Below are positions 22,212-36,699 of a stretch of DNA of 64,000 nt, in pieces. Source of the DNA: Dactylonectria macrodidyma. Taxonomy: Eukaryota > Ascomycota > Sordariomycetes > Hypocreales > Nectriaceae. The position numbers and the translations under genes were made by a program. The notes beneath the pieces were generated by a model, which was not told where the DNA came from, did not search any database, and saw only the letters and a program-made list of their open reading frames with translations. How positions within the stretch are numbered: the stretch's first letter is position 1; each line of letters opens with the position of its first letter. The stretch spans positions 1,178,001 through 1,242,000 of the forward strand of contig JAGMUV010000015.1 of the NCBI GenBank assembly GCA_020744425.1. The letters are read 5' to 3'.

Positions 22212-23289
22212 ATGGTTGAACTATTCTTGTTTGTCCCTCACCCAACCTCAAGGATCTTCCTCTAACTTGTCCAGGACTGGTGGCACAGGCTACATTGGCG
22301 GTGATGCGTTGTACACTGTCATCAACGCTCATCCGGAGTATGAGATCACTGCTTTGGCTCGCAGCCCGGAGAGGGGCGAGATTTTAACCAAGAGATACCC
22401 TTCGCTTCGTTTAGTGTACGGCGACTTGGAAGACTCCGCCCTACTTGCAGAAGAATCGGCCAAAGCAGACATTATTTGCCACCTCTCCAACTGCGAGCAC
22501 GTCGCCTCTGCGCAGGCTATTGCTGACGGAGCTCGACAAGCCAGCCCAAACAAGCAGGCAACCACCGTCATTCACTTGTCAGGCTCGGATTTGCTCGTCT
22601 TCGAAAACTTGGACAACGAAACCTACGGAGTGACTAGCGATAAAGTGTTCGACGACTGGGAGGGTTTGCAAGAGATCATCTCTATCAAAGACACTGCCCC
22701 TCACAAGGAAGTTGACGCGGTCGTCCTCGAGCTGGGCACGGATGCGTCCAACTCCACCGCAAAGACTGCCATCGTCTGTCCTCCGACCATTTACGGCCGT
22801 GGACGCGGTCCCGGCAACCAGAGGAGCATTCAGGTCCCCGAATTGGCGGCTCATATTCTGAAACGAGGATCTGGTTTCCAAGTCGAAGGTGGCAAGAATC
22901 GGTGGGCTACGGTACACATCCACGACCTCTCGCAACTCTTCCTGAATCTTGTTGAGGATGCGGCAAGTGGTCGATGGAAGGCTACTTGGGGGAGTGAGGG
23001 ATTCTACTTTGCGGAGAACGGCACCATTTCCTATGGCGACGTCGCTAGTTGGATCACTACTGAGGCGTGGAACCAAGGATTCCTGAAGAGCACTGATGTC
23101 GAATCTGTGGTCTGGAAGGATGCCGACAAGATTTGGGATTATGCATCTCTCTTTTGGGGAACCAACTCTCTGACCAAGGCTGTCCGAGCTAGACAGGTGC
23201 TGGACTGGGTTCCTCGAGGGCCCTCGGTTGCCGACGAGATTCGAGGTCTTGTAACTGAAGAGGCGAAAGCATTGGGCGTTAAGAAATAG
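22212..23289 (+). CDS. NAD(P)-binding epimerase/NmrA-like short-chain protein
   Basis: Predicted cytosolic atypical/extended short-chain dehydrogenase, 343 aa. A tiny first exon (22212-22228) codes MVELF and joins across a 46-nt intron (donor GTTTGT, acceptor TCCAG) to 22275-23289. The join builds the Rossmann motif MVELFLTGGTGYIGGDAL, which the long second exon alone lacks. Further along are the strand LVYGDLEDSALL, ICHLSNCEHVASAQAIADG, IVCPPTIYGRGRG (like the PxxxYG block of epimerases) and WATVHIHDLSQLFLNLVEDA, a feature of nucleoside-diphosphate-sugar epimerase-like fungal proteins. The usual catalytic YxxxK is not obvious. Substrate is unknown. Confidence 0.9.
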
Positions 23290-23448
23290 CTACGCTCGGT
23301 CAGGTACTCTGAGCATAAGTAAAGAATCTGCTTTAAAAAAAAATTATAAAATAAGCTATTTTACATTCGTGATATAATTTAAAGACATCTTATCGCACTA
23401 ACACTACAATTTTTAATTTAGTTAATTTTAATACTAACTATATAAATA

Positions 23449-25406
23449 TCACAAGTGAGCCCCAGGTTGTTTCTGTAAAACTTCATCAATAACCTCAGTA
23501 GCCATAAGTACCTCCTCATCACGGAAGGTCCAACCAACCACCTGTACATGCGCAGGAGCACCATCCAGAGCATCTGGGTCATCTTGTTTGGAAGTTAGAT
23601 TCGGTATTCTCTTAGTCCTAAAATGGACTATTGCTAGAGCAGATATCCATGGAACGGGGAGCTTACATCCTTCAACCTCCTCCACGTCGATCCTTTTATT
23701 CGCCTTTAGGAAGGGAATCACACTAGCGGGGCACTTGGATCGTCAGTTGTATTCCAGACGCTATTCTTTAGAGCAGCACTTACATCCAACAAGTTCCAGA
23801 TCATGGTGTAGACTGGTAGGCCGTAGGTCGAGTGAGGCATGCCGGTTCCTTGGTGGGCAGGGCACAGCAAGACATCAATGCCGGTGTTGGCCCACTTTGA
23901 ATGCCACGCATGACGATAGTCCCCGCGATCAGTATGAAACTTCCAAACATCCTCAAGAGTGCTTTTAGGAATCTCAGCCATTACAGCTTTCATTTGCTGC
24001 ATAGCTGGTAAGATGTCTTCTTCAGCATCGTCGAGGAACTGCATCAGAGTGGCCTTGGTATCGAAGCCGAGGGAGTGGATGTATATTCCAGCACAGTCGA
24101 GCGTTCCGCCGGCTTCTGGTGTTGAAATCGGCACAATTTCGTGCCCAGCGGCTTTCAGCGCCTCGGCAGCTTCGCGGAGCGCTCGAACAATTGGAGGGAA
24201 GACGGGAGTTTGAGGCGAGCCCTCCCAATAGCCAATCCGGAGCTTCCTCTTGGGTACATCTACCCAGGGAATGGCGAGGGCGGTAGCATCTCTCCTCCAG
24301 CTATCCTTCTCAATGATATTCTTGCAGAAGTACGTGAGATCTCGGGCACTGTTGGCGTGAGGCCCAGCCGAAGGCACGATTCCAGGCCATCCTTTAGGGA
24401 AATGGAACTGCTGGCCAGAGAAGGGGATCCGGTTCGACGTTGGCTTGAATCCGTAGCAGCCACTGACGAGAGAAGGGGATCGAATAGAGCCGCCAATGTC
24501 GGTGCCGACACCGAGGGGAGAGCCCCGGAAGCCAACCAAGGCGCCCTCTCCAGTGCTGCTGCCGGAAGCTCCCAGGGTAAGCTTGTGTGGGTTCAGCGTG
24601 ACGCCGAACACGTTGTTCTCGCCTTCCATCGACTAGTGTATGTCTGTGAGCAAAATCTTCTCCAAGCCCACTGGATGTATCATGCTGGAATGGCATCTTA
24701 CAAAGAGGCCCTGAGGAACGTTCGTCTTGCAATAGAAGACGGCGCCGCCTTCGAGGAGGACATCGACAAGAGGTGAGTTTTCCTCAGCCACTGGTTTCGA
24801 CAAGTATGCAACAAAACCTAGAGTCGCGGCTTCACCCTTCACCATCCACATGTCCTTGGATCCCGTGTGTCAGAATTTAAACGCCAAAGATACTGTATGG
24901 ATTGCTAGAGACAAACCTTGAGGCTAATGGGTAACCCGTGGAATGGGCCTACGGGTTTTCCCTCGCGGGCCAGATAGGCATCCAGCTCCTTTGCCCGCTC
25001 CAGTGCATTGTCGAAGAAGATTTCTGTCAGTGGGTTGATCTTTGCCTAGTTAGCGTATGTAGGACATGAGAACGATGGGTGTGCCACATACCAGTTGCTG
25101 GGCGATCGCGGCACGCTTGCAGAACGCCGTCGTTACCTCCAGGGACGAGACGACGCCAGAGGCCAGTTGGCCGAGAAGGGCAGTAGCGTCGTACTTATCC
25201 GTGATTTCACGTTCGCGCTTCGTGAGGAGATTGGTCTGGTCGAGGAGATCGAAGCCACTAATGGGGTTATCGCGACGGGCCTGGCTCGTAATCCCATCAT
25301 CCAGGCGCCATTCAGTGGGGATTTGCGAGTCGCGGAGAGCCCGCTTCTCGTGGATGAGAGCCTGCCAATCCGTTCCCGGCATGTCTATAACTTCTCGCTG
25401 AGGCAC
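23449..25406 (-). CDS. amidase, fungal acetamidase type
   Basis: Predicted amidase-signature hydrolase (amide to acid plus ammonia), 548 aa, the usual size for fungal acetamidases. Minus-strand exons are 25092-25406, 24917-25045, 24702-24854, 23784-24632, 23667-23733 and 23449-23582. The catalytic Lys lies in GLPISLKD (made by the exon 2/3 join); the cis-Ser is in [15 protein letters not shown], and the nucleophile Ser in [13 protein letters not shown]. The C-terminal part has [20 protein letters not shown] and [11 protein letters not shown]. Three of its five introns end in AAG, yet each is the only join that restores family sequence. An in-frame ATG at 25382 is an alternative start. It probably serves nitrogen scavenging; the true amide is unknown. 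Confidence 0.93.
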
Positions 25407-26851
25407 GATTGATGAATGGAATCAAGGGTCACTGAATTCACGATGCTGGATAGGCACAAAGTCATTGCACGAGCAGAAGCTGGTCGCTTTATAGCCAAGA
25501 CCACGAACGCCGCATGGGCAATTCGTGGCGTGTAAAAGTGTCGGCAATGCGGAGGCTGCGATGCCTCGGCAGCACTGATGAACTCCATGTGCAGGATAAC
25601 AGGCTCATGGTCGCTCCGAGGATAATGATCTCAATATCTCTCTCTCTCTTTGCTCAGGGTACACTGTGGGGTCAGGGGTATATTTTCGTGCCTCAGTTAT
25701 TACTGCAAGCGTGTCTAGCATTCTGCTGCATCCCGGCGGATACATGATTTAGGAAAACTCGCGATTCCGCTGTCTGGGGTGCATGCCGGCAATCCGGGGT
25801 ATCACATGAACTCGACACAGCCCGCCTGAATCTAGTACAGCTTCAGATTCCGAGCCGTCTTCCCGCTGCCTTTTCCATTGTGACAGATGGTGGTACCCCG
25901 CAGGACACGTTCCGTGATGAGGCACCGCTAGTGGCGAGAGTGAGGGTTGGCGATTTGGCAGAGCAGTCCCATGAGCCGAGTGTCCTAAAACATTACCTCA
26001 TTGGGAAGCGAGAAGCGATAAAATATGTAAAATTCACCAGCATAGACAGGTACTAGCAACTGCCTGGGATAACTGCCGAGACCCAACGGCGGAGCTAAAG
26101 GGTGACTATCACTTATATTGAAATCGCTGTAAGCTAGGCCTTGTGGTGGGTGGCATCGAGCTCGGAGCCATTTATCATTTTCATTCACAGGGACAGAGTC
26201 CCAATGGGCAATCGACTTTCCTGACCTGGTCTAGTTCCTTGCCTGTGACAACTCATCAACCGCCCAATCGTTGCGCTATCGTTATCATAGCCTTATCGCT
26301 ATATGCAGAATGACAAAATAGTCCAGGACCACGCATCTAAGTGTGCTCCATGAACAGACATGTTTTCTGTCACCCACGTAGGTCTCTGTCTAAGATCACC
26401 GACCTAAAAACCAGCCGGCCAGGATTCCAGCTGCTTAAATTTAATAAATTACGGCTATTTTATGAAGCAATATCTAAATAAAAAAAATAGAAAATTCTAG
26501 GTGGGTGGTCTTGTCGTATACCATGCGGGGAACTTGCGTGACCCTTGCCTCAATTTGCCAAGCCCGTTGGCTCAACATGGATAAAGATGACGGCAAGCGT
26601 GTGAAAGTCTAATACGTACAGTGGAAATAACAAGATTAGTACCATGATTATGGAGGTGGCCAAAAAAACTTCCAATTCTGCTAATTGCTGTTATTTCCAG
26701 AACTGGCAACATTTTCAGCCGAACGCGACGCAAGGGCAATGTTGCTTCTACTTTAATATTTCCATCAACAGCCAGTTCAAATGCAAATCAGCAACCAGGT
26801 GAGGCAAGCTACACCTCTACGACCTTTGCAAGCAGCTCTGTCCCAACCGCC
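25407..26851. other. 1.44-kb intergenic region
   Basis: Between divergent genes (amidase minus, HODM-like plus); presumed promoters of both. An AT-rich patch is seen near 26440-26500. No coding signal is seen. Confidence 0.45.
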
Positions 26852-28322
<1,471 letters not shown>

Positions 28323-29646
28323 GATTTAGGTTAGAAAAGGTAATATACTGGAGCTTAACAGATATCTAGCTGGAGAGTTAAGGATTATTATATCATAACT
28401 AAGAATATAAGTTGAACATGTGTATGGACTTACCACTCTCGAATAAGTTGCGTTGCGATATCGAGTGACGGGAAAGGACACGGCGCATGGTAAACTATTG
28501 GGAACGGTTGGGGCTGCTGAGAGATCACCGAGTCGGTTGTGGAGTGCAGCTGTCTTCTTAACGAGTCCAGGATTGACAGGAAAAAGCTAGCCATCAAAGT
28601 CAATCCTTGGCGTGTCTTTGGTCACAATGTCCATCTCTTGTCCATTCAGCATGGGTTTAATTATCACTCACTCGGCGCCACTTTCAGGCCCAGCGAGGCG
28701 TGGCTACTGTAGATAATGATTAAGCCGTTCGTTATTCTTTCTCCAGGTCCTCGAGTAGAGGCGAGGAAGCAAGCAACGTCTGAATGCGGCAGACCTTGGT
28801 TCCATGCTGTTGCGCTTCACTATAGGCGTCGTCAGCACACCAAGGGTTAAGAAAGACATGATATATGCACAAAAGCATCGTCTTATCACCTCTTACTTAC
28901 ACTTGTGTGAAATCTCGGGGAGTGGTAGGGTCAGAAACAAGGCATGGCACGTTTGTTTTGACGTATCCTAAACACGATGGATATTCACCGCCGCACTGAG
29001 CATTCCGCAGGGTTAGCGAGGTCCAAGTTCATGAGGTGTATTGAATATCGCGTCATGTTTTCCATGGTCAAGTCGTATCTTGACCTTTCGTGTTCAGCAT
29101 TGTTTGCAGCGGATCTTCCTCAAGGAAGCGGGATAGTCGTCCGGGTCACTTAGCCGACGTCGTTTGTTCGACGTTGGTCTCATGATGAAAGCAAGTCAAA
29201 CTTTCTCAAATGTTGGCGGAGGCATTCGGAGAAAAGTTACTGGCAGCCGTCGATTATTGGCAGCATTGAGTTGATGTGGAAGAAAAAGGTAAGGAAGATT
29301 ACAAGTTGGATCTAGTTACCCAATTAACCATTCTTGATCCGCGGGGTGTCAGATAACCGATTAGGCCACTGTGCTACCATCACTGCATTATTTGCAGGGG
29401 CGTGGATTGGTGATGGGCTTCGCAGGGATTACTGCTTAACCTCTCGCCGTAATAGTTAATCTTATTCGTCGAAGCACGAATATGCCCCGTCTCGTGCAGA
29501 AAGGCAGGTTCGAAATAGGCGATTTGATTAACAACATAAAATATCACCGCTGTGTAAACATTCGCTCAAAGTTAGTCCAGTCTGGATCCTGTAACTTCTC
29601 AGCCCGCTGCCTGCGCACCACCAAACATTCCGACCAATTCGGATCT
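28323..29646. other. 1.3-kb intergenic region
   Basis: Between the convergent HODM-like and SRR1-domain genes. No supported gene is seen; short ORFs are scattered and not protein-like. Confidence 0.4.
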
Positions 29647-30784
29647 TTACTCTTTCCGAACATAGATCTCAAGGTCTCCCATCCTTTCTTGGTCATTTGG
29701 GAACGGGAGCCTGAGATACTCTTTCTCAACCATGTCACGAACACGAGGCGAATCAGGATCTGTCGAATGAGGACTTTAAGAGTCAAGTGAGTATTGTGAA
29801 CAGTGAGTATCTCAGAGCATTGTCAACATACCTCATCCACATGAATCCGCCATCTGATCCATATCGCTGCTTTGTCCACTCCGTCTTCCCAGGTTTTTCC
29901 GGTCTCACTCGGTTCCATACCATGATGGCGGGCCTCGCCAAGTCAGTAATGATCTGCTTGACGGGGATGTTGGGCGACACGCTGAAAACCAACGTCGTCT
30001 CATCAACCTCGAGGAATCCCTTTACCCCGTCAAGAACCTTGATTCCATGAGAACCGAGAATCTTTCTGCAGATATCTGTGTAGATGGGCTCCTGGGCATA
30101 ACACTGAATGTCACAACCTGTTCTCGCCTTGAGGACATCAACCATGGTCAATGCTGCAGCATGCTGTGTGTAAGACCGCTCAGGCCAGTCCCCTATTGGC
30201 ACCAGTGATCCGAGGGCAAAGCAAACAACCTTGGTGATAGACTCGGGGATTGGCACAGAATTCAGGGTCTCTTTGAGTTGACGACAAGCATCGCTCTCTT
30301 CCCATATCTGCCAGTGCTCCTTCAACACTGCGATGGCGTCTTCTTCGGTGTCTTTCACTTGCCTAGTATCTGGACTTGAGTACCTGATAGCAAGGGAGCA
30401 GTAGGCGCTATTAGGTGAAACTGGGGTTCCTGGAGGTCTGTCAACAAATCGTTGGATATCATTGAAACTGATATGCGGGATTTTCCTGCAATTTGGTAAG
30501 CAAGGGTTCAATAGAATATGAGCTGGCATTTCGTACCCTTGTAAGTCGGCTCCACGCGGAGTCGTGTATTGAGGATATCGAACACCGTCGATCCCTTCAA
30601 TAAAGATCGTTTCCGCCTGGCTGGCCAATTGCGCTTCGACGTCCTTCAACAGGGCCATGGTAAACAAGGGGATCCCAGCATTGTATAGCTTCCAGACTTT
30701 GTCAGTCACTTTGGCTCTTTCTTCATCCTCTTTCTCTGGGAATGGCCAGCCATCTCCAGAGGAGGGACGGCTACTTTCAGACAT
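29647..30784 (-). CDS. SRR1-domain protein
   Basis: 359 aa from minus-strand exons 29833-30784 (ending at 29832) and 29647-29773, joined over a 58-nt intron with an AAG acceptor. The start at 30784 (MSESSRPSSGDGWPFPEKED) is preferred; an in-frame ATG at 30844 would add 20 residues. The SRR1 core is ITKVVCFALGSLVPIGDWPE, followed by QHAAALTMVDVLKAR, CYAQEPIYTDICRKIL, a short VLDGVKGFLEVDETTLVFSV block and PAIMVWNRV. SRR1 was named from an Arabidopsis circadian/light-signalling mutant; many filamentous fungi carry several SRR1-domain proteins of unknown job. The exact role cannot be read from context. Confidence 0.88.
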
Positions 30785-32684
30785 GGTGGACGTTTTCGAA
30801 TAAGTTGCGTTGTCAGTGGTGTGTTGCGTTCTAGCCAGTCGCAATTTCGGTCAGATCTGAGACATTTGGCATTCGAAAGACTAAATACCCATTATCAAGG
30901 GAGGCGTACTCGTCTAGATGCTGCGAAATCAGGCATGTTCACGACGGAAGAAACGCCCGCTTTTGGCGGGGAGAATGGGGCTGTCTAGTGACGTGTCTCC
31001 TGCAGGCTGACATCACATGGAGTTATTTAATGCACGTGGGCAGTAAGCCACGTCAAACAGACCATTCACAGGTCTATGCGTGGTTTACATGCTTGGATTG
31101 GCCATCTGGGGGACGTTACTGAGACGTTACTCGAAGTGACAATTTCTTGTCAGACCTCATCTGAATCATGCGATGGGCTTCTTGTATGACATGCCAAAGA
31201 TCCAATGTTGGCTTCGTTCATTTCGCGCCGATGACTAGGCTGAAATCACTAGCACAGACAGAAATACGAACTGTTGGAGTGTTTCTATATCCCCACGATC
31301 CTAAGTATTTTCACCTACTAAATCAGCGCCACCAATCGACGCCTATCGACACAAAAGCTGCTCTTTTCCAGATATCTTGCGGGAAAAGCCATGAGAAAAT
31401 AGACTGAGTTGCCAAGACGATCAGTAAAGAAGTCGAAAAGCCTTGCGATCACGCGTGGATGGCGCTGGCCATCTAATGGACTGTCCCCCGTCACACCCAA
31501 TATCACCATGACCCCCTGGAAACCGCATTCTCACAAAAGTTGCCACAAGAACTCCGAAGTCTACTGTTTGATGTCTCTAACCACCAAAGAGTCTGGCAGA
31601 TATCTCATCCCACTACATGGCAGTGTCTAGAGCCTAGGTCACGAACTCAACATATCCGGTGAAGCGCTTGGACGCATCGCCAGCACATGCAGCTCAGGTC
31701 GCTTCCTAGCCATTGAGGGTAACCATCCGTGAACTGTACGTGATCTCTGTAGTAATACAGTGTGACCGAAGTACTTCGAATGTTGCAATGCTTGAGAGGT
31801 TGTGAGCTTAGACGGGGGGGGACAAACCAACCTAACATGAATCCGTTCTTTGTGTTGGGCCACAATCGGAAAAATATTCCGCTGATGGTATGATGCATTT
31901 GAGGTCGTCCCATGTACAACGACCAAGTTTTCTAGTCTCTTCCATTCATTATGTCATCTACTACTGGGTTTTGATCATGCATCTAAAACACAAAAGCGGT
32001 TACAGGAGCATCTCACCGATAGGTACGGGGTAGCTAAATGTGCAGGACGCGTTGAATAGACGTTCGCTAGTCCTCCCTATTTCGGGGGTTTTGAAGCTGG
32101 TGGCTTGATTTAGAAACTGGCATAATCTTATTACGATGTGATTGTAAATAGTTCATTTTGCGACTCATGAGACAGCTTGTCGCAGGGTTAAGCGTGGAGG
32201 TGTCACAGATCCTCCATCTGATACACCCGAGGAATTTGTGGGGAAAGGAGGCTGTTTGAATCGCATCTCGGGACGTTTTTGGCTAGGGTCGCGATCATCG
32301 TTGTTTTGAAATCATCTATGCATTGATTTTTGGTAAAACTTCGCAGTTCTGGTCTTCTTTCGATCAAGTCAAACACAAAACCCGCGACGACAATCAGGGA
32401 ATGCCCTTCTGTACAGCTTTTCAAGGTGATGGGTGCAAAATGGAGTGGCCCAGCAATTCTGACACGAGACGACCCTCTTGTCTTGCTAAAGTATAAAAGC
32501 CTGGCCGGAATTATTAGAATATTGTCTCCTCATTCCTACCACACGTGTACATACACATACTATCCCTAGTTCTGGGCTATTGTTCACTCATTTTCGACCT
32601 TTTCATCAGTGATGAAAACTGTCTGACACGCCTGTTTTTTTTTGTTTTTGTTTTTTTTACAAAATTCTCTTCTTTACATTCACT
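30785..32684. other. 1.9-kb intergenic region with cutinase promoter
   Basis: Divergent promoters. A TATA-like box (TATAAAAG, 32492-32499) lies about 190 bp before the cutinase ATG, and a long T-rich run (about 32634-32660) lies in the presumed leader. No gene is seen elsewhere in the stretch. Confidence 0.5.
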
Positions 32685-33473
32685 ATGAAGCTTGCGACTA
32701 TCTTTGCTCTGGCTGCAACAAGCCTAGCCATCCCAATGAACGGCAAGAGCAGCAAGCGCCAGTCAACCGGAATCACCGCCAACGAGTTCAAGGAGGGTGG
32801 GTGTAACGACATTATCATGATTTGGTCACGTGGATCAACGGAGGTTGGCAACATGGTATGCTCCCCGTGCTGCTGTACTCACCCCCCAGATTCTGACTAT
32901 GAGTAGGGTACTGTTGTTGGCCCTGACCTCGCAGATAACCTGAAGGAGGCATTTCCTGGCCAAGTCGCTGTCCAAGGCGTCGACTATGCGGCTCTGATTT
33001 CGACCAATTTCGTCGCTGGAGGCGCTGATCCAAAGGGTATCAGCGAGATGCAGAGCATTCTCAGCGATGCCATAAGCCAGTGCCCTAACTCAACCATCGT
33101 TACTGGAGGATACTCGTAAGTGACCAACTTTTAATTTGCCATTGAAATAAGAGATTTATCAATGCTAACGTACCTGGATAGCCAAGGTGCTGCCATCAAT
33201 CACCGTGTCATTGAAGCTCTACCCGCGGACCAAATGGCTCGCATAGCCGGCGTTATCATGTTTGGGGACACACAAAACGCTGCCGATGATGAGCAAATCA
33301 CCAACTTCTCGACTGATAAGACCAAGATCATCTGTGCAGCGAACCCTCGAGATAGAGTCTGTGATGGTGTCTTGAACGCGGCCATCCTGCCTCCTCATCT
33401 CTCTTACGGCCGCAATGCTGGAGAGGGAGCTGACTTCTTGGTGGAGAAGATAAACGCTGCCCAGGGCGCTTAG
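32685..33473 (+). CDS. cutinase-family serine esterase (secreted)
   Basis: Predicted secreted alpha/beta-hydrolase that cleaves cutin or other esters, 223 aa from exons 32685-32855, 32907-33115 and 33182-33473. The signal peptide is MKLATIFALAATSLAIP, followed by a KR site. Family blocks are IIMIWSRGSTEVGNMG (oxyanion region), TGGYSQGAA with the nucleophile Ser (formed across intron 2), DRVCDG with the catalytic Asp, and HLSYGRNA with the catalytic His. Four cysteines fit two disulfides. The size and motif order are those of PF01083. A TATA box upstream suggests a regulated promoter. It could act on plant cuticle or on insect or storage esters; the host is unknown. Confidence 0.96.
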
Positions 33474-33732
33474 TTAAGCACAGTATTTCCAACTAAAAGA
33501 GCACGGCTGGAACATGTTTGGATAGTTGGGTACTTGTGTGTGTAGTGATATCGGGTGTCGCCAACGGGAAGTAGTATGGTTAATAAAGCTGATTGTGCGA
33601 GTTCCAGGCAGTGTCACATGAAGACTCTTGAACTTGGCCGTCATTGCATCGCAGTCATTACTTTTGTCTCTTCAGTATGTCTCTCTGATATGTAAATCTG
33701 ACCTGCTATCAATACCACGCTAGTACAGATGA

Positions 33733-36699
33733 TCATGTTGCAAACTCTCCAATTCGAGGTCCGAAATACTCTCCTTCAGGTACTGTCAAACGCGTGCAAG
33801 CAACAGCCTCACAGCCACTGTCCGGGTCGTTTCCGATCCAGTTGATATCCGCGCCATTGTAGCTCACAGTGAAGAATATGATGACGGCGGCAATCGCGAT
33901 TCCCGTTGAGAAAGCAGCCGACAGAACATAGTTGTACTTTGACCAGAAGGCGAGGTATCTCTTGCGTGCCCACACCCATGAAAGCCAAGCCGGAAGAACG
34001 GCAGGCCACATGTATCCCAGGTTGTACGGAGACCAAGTATGACCACCACTGAAGATGACAACAGGGTGGATCTTGGTGAGCCAGTGAGTCTTGGAAAGGC
34101 GGCGTGTAGCGTAGTAGTACAGCACTGGGAAGGCCAATCCGACAGGGAATGCTGCTAGCATGGCCGTATACTGAGCTCCTGAGCCCCAAACCTTTCGAGC
34201 GCCGAGAGAACCGAAGAGTACAGCCGCGGTGAAGTATGTCTGAACACCAGGACAGCTGAATTTGTCCTTCTGGTCCGTCTCACAAATGTTGGGGATGTTT
34301 GTGATTTGGAAATTCATTACACCAGTGCATACAAATGCGGAGACGATGGCTGCGAGAATATTTGTTAGGGCTTGATGGGACAAATCAAGGTGTCGTGAAA
34401 GCTTACTTGCGACAGTTTGGCACCAAAATGTCTGACGCTGAGGGATCTTGAGGTAGTGGCCGAGCTTGAGATCATTGGCGAAATCCAAAGCGTGCGCGAC
34501 AGTCACATAGCCGAAGCCTTTGAAGAAGTTCATCTAGATGAGTTAGTCTAGAGTCGTACATGATGCGTGTATGTCTTACCGCCAACGCATTGCCTGGCTG
34601 CCACGCTCCTCCGATGAACTCTGCGAGTACATTGTATTCGACCTCGATACCCGTGGTAGCAAAAATGATGCCAGTTGGGATTGTGAAGATGATGGCGAGC
34701 GCGATACCGAAAAATACCACGCCAACACTAGTGTGAGTGGGCCAACCTGCTACAGAGGCAACTCCGAGCGCAATGGCAATGATCTGATACAAGTGAGTTA
34801 GGTTTGCAATTAATTGTCAGAAGTGGATACGAAGGCGAAGGGTATTCTTACGTTGAGGATAAGATACCACCATTCCGGGACCTCTCGATAGGCCTCCATA
34901 AGCCTGGTATGAACATCCTTGTGCTCTGTACGGTTGTTGTCCTTCTTGAAGCTGTTGTACAAAGACGTGAAGCCAAGCTTAATGTCATTCCAGTGGTAAA
35001 AAATGGCGTAAGAGATGACTGCGCTGTAAACAGCAAAGAAATAAATACTGAGACCTGGTGAGCAACAGCAGTTTAGGAAAGTTAATGTGGAGCTTCATCG
35101 ACTCACTAATAGGTAATAGATGAGGCTGCGATATAGACTGGGCTATATGCCTGGTACTTGGCCTCATCGAGAAGGCCATCTTCGTCAAGAATCATAGTAA
35201 CGTTGTATTGTGTAGCATTGTGGGTGAACATGGTGTTGGTGTTGATGGGGAGGTAGCCGGTGTTGTAGGTATTCGTCCAGTACATGGCAATGATAGTAAA
35301 ACCTCCAAGCAGGGCACCAAGGAACATGTTGAACGTGACGTGGAATGGCACCACGAGGGGCTCGATGTTGTAAGTGACAATGTTCCAGTCGAATGTAGGA
35401 AGTGGGTTGAAACCAAGACCTTTCTTGAGGCCGGTGATGGCGGTGAGGGTAAAGTTGTCGGGCGCAATCCAAGCGAGCCAGTTGAAGAGGGAGGCAGCGG
35501 AGACAATATGCTCAGGGAACCAGAACCAGACAAACATAAGTGAGAATGCGAGGAGGAAGAACTTGTATCGAGAGATGTTGTATAGTCGCTTGAAGGGACC
35601 AGGCACAGCTGTGTTGGACTCTGTGAATGCTTAGTATGATTTGGTAGGTTTGTTGACACGGGAAGCTCACCATTGTGGAGAGATTGGTTGAGGGCTACGG
35701 TGACGAGCGAACGAGGCCAGATGCAAAATGCTGGGTAGACCAGAAATCGTCGAGCCAATCCTGCCAGGCCAAAACCCATCAGATTCATGGACAACTGTAT
35801 TCACTTGTCAGTATCGATGGTCTTGTGTTGGTGGGTAAGTTGCAATTGGATCTTACAGCCAGAGAGATTTGGAATCCAAAAGAGCTAGCAAAGGGCAGGT
35901 TGAAGTACTTTTCCAACCAACTGGTAAAGACAATGTATCTCGAGTGAGGCAGGCCAGTGGCCACATTCGCCATGATTGAGATGAGCATGTGTTCTTTCTG
36001 GTTGAATTTTCCCGGGTTCAGCTGGTGCTGTGAGCCCCAAAGCGTAAATGCGCCAACGGGTACCCATTTCTCCCATGCCTTGCCTAGCGGAAACGAAAGC
36101 AACTGAACGACTGCCGCATCAAGTCTGATAGAAGGTTGTCGCACTGAAAACAGCTGGTTAATGAAGCTGAGCAAAATGACAAAGAGCAAGCCGATCGTCC
36201 AGGCACGGATGGTGCCTGCCGGCATCGACGGGTCATCCTTGTTGCTGACGACGGCTCGAACTTCGGCGTATGGTGAGTTGATGCTGAAAAGTGCGACTTC
36301 GGTTTTGGCGTTGGCGATGAGCTCGACGTGCTTCTCGGGGTTTTGGAAGAGATCTGGATGTCCGACAAAGGTTTGGAAGCGGATGATGGAGTCGGTGTTG
36401 AAGTTGGGATCGTCCTCATGGAAGTGTAGGATACTCTCGGCGCGCTGACTTGGTTATTAGATGAGGTTGACAGTGTTTTGGCTGTGCATCAAGAGACTCA
36501 CGCTCTTGGTGTCTTCGAGACTCAGTGTCTGGGCAAACTCCTCGGCTTCAATGATCTCATCTGGGGTGGCACCGAAGAATCTGGACTTCTCCTCTATCGA
36601 GCTGCTTTTCGATTCCTCGTGGCTCAGTCCCGAGCCTTCTGGCTGTGTTGCGAGATGGACTCCATCTTTCTCGTTGATTTCCTGCGTAGCTGCGGCCAT
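33733..36699 (-). CDS. OPT-family oligopeptide transporter
   Basis: Predicted proton-coupled peptide/glutathione-type importer of the plasma membrane, 855 aa. Minus-strand exons are 36502-36699, 35857-36444, 35671-35794, 35107-35620, 34852-35047, 34580-34783, 34407-34533 and 33733-34349. The acidic cytosolic N-terminus is about 150 aa, then come the family blocks NSPYAEVRAVVSNKDDPSMP (before the first helix), FNQKEHMLISIMAN, a FGFQISLALSMNLMGFGLAG segment (across intron 2), and NALAMNFFKGFGYVTVAHAL, then DFANDLKLGHYLKIPQR. About 14-16 helices are expected. It ends SGCEAVACTRL-VPEG-EYFGPRIGEFAT. All seven introns are GT-AG with CAG or TAG ends. Substrate peptide length is unknown. Confidence 0.95.

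Noticed and set aside
22579..23076. 165-aa minus-strand ORF
   Set aside because: Antisense shadow of the epimerase-like gene.
24141..24776. 211-aa plus-strand ORF
   Set aside because: Antisense shadow of the amidase, which has all catalytic blocks on the minus strand.
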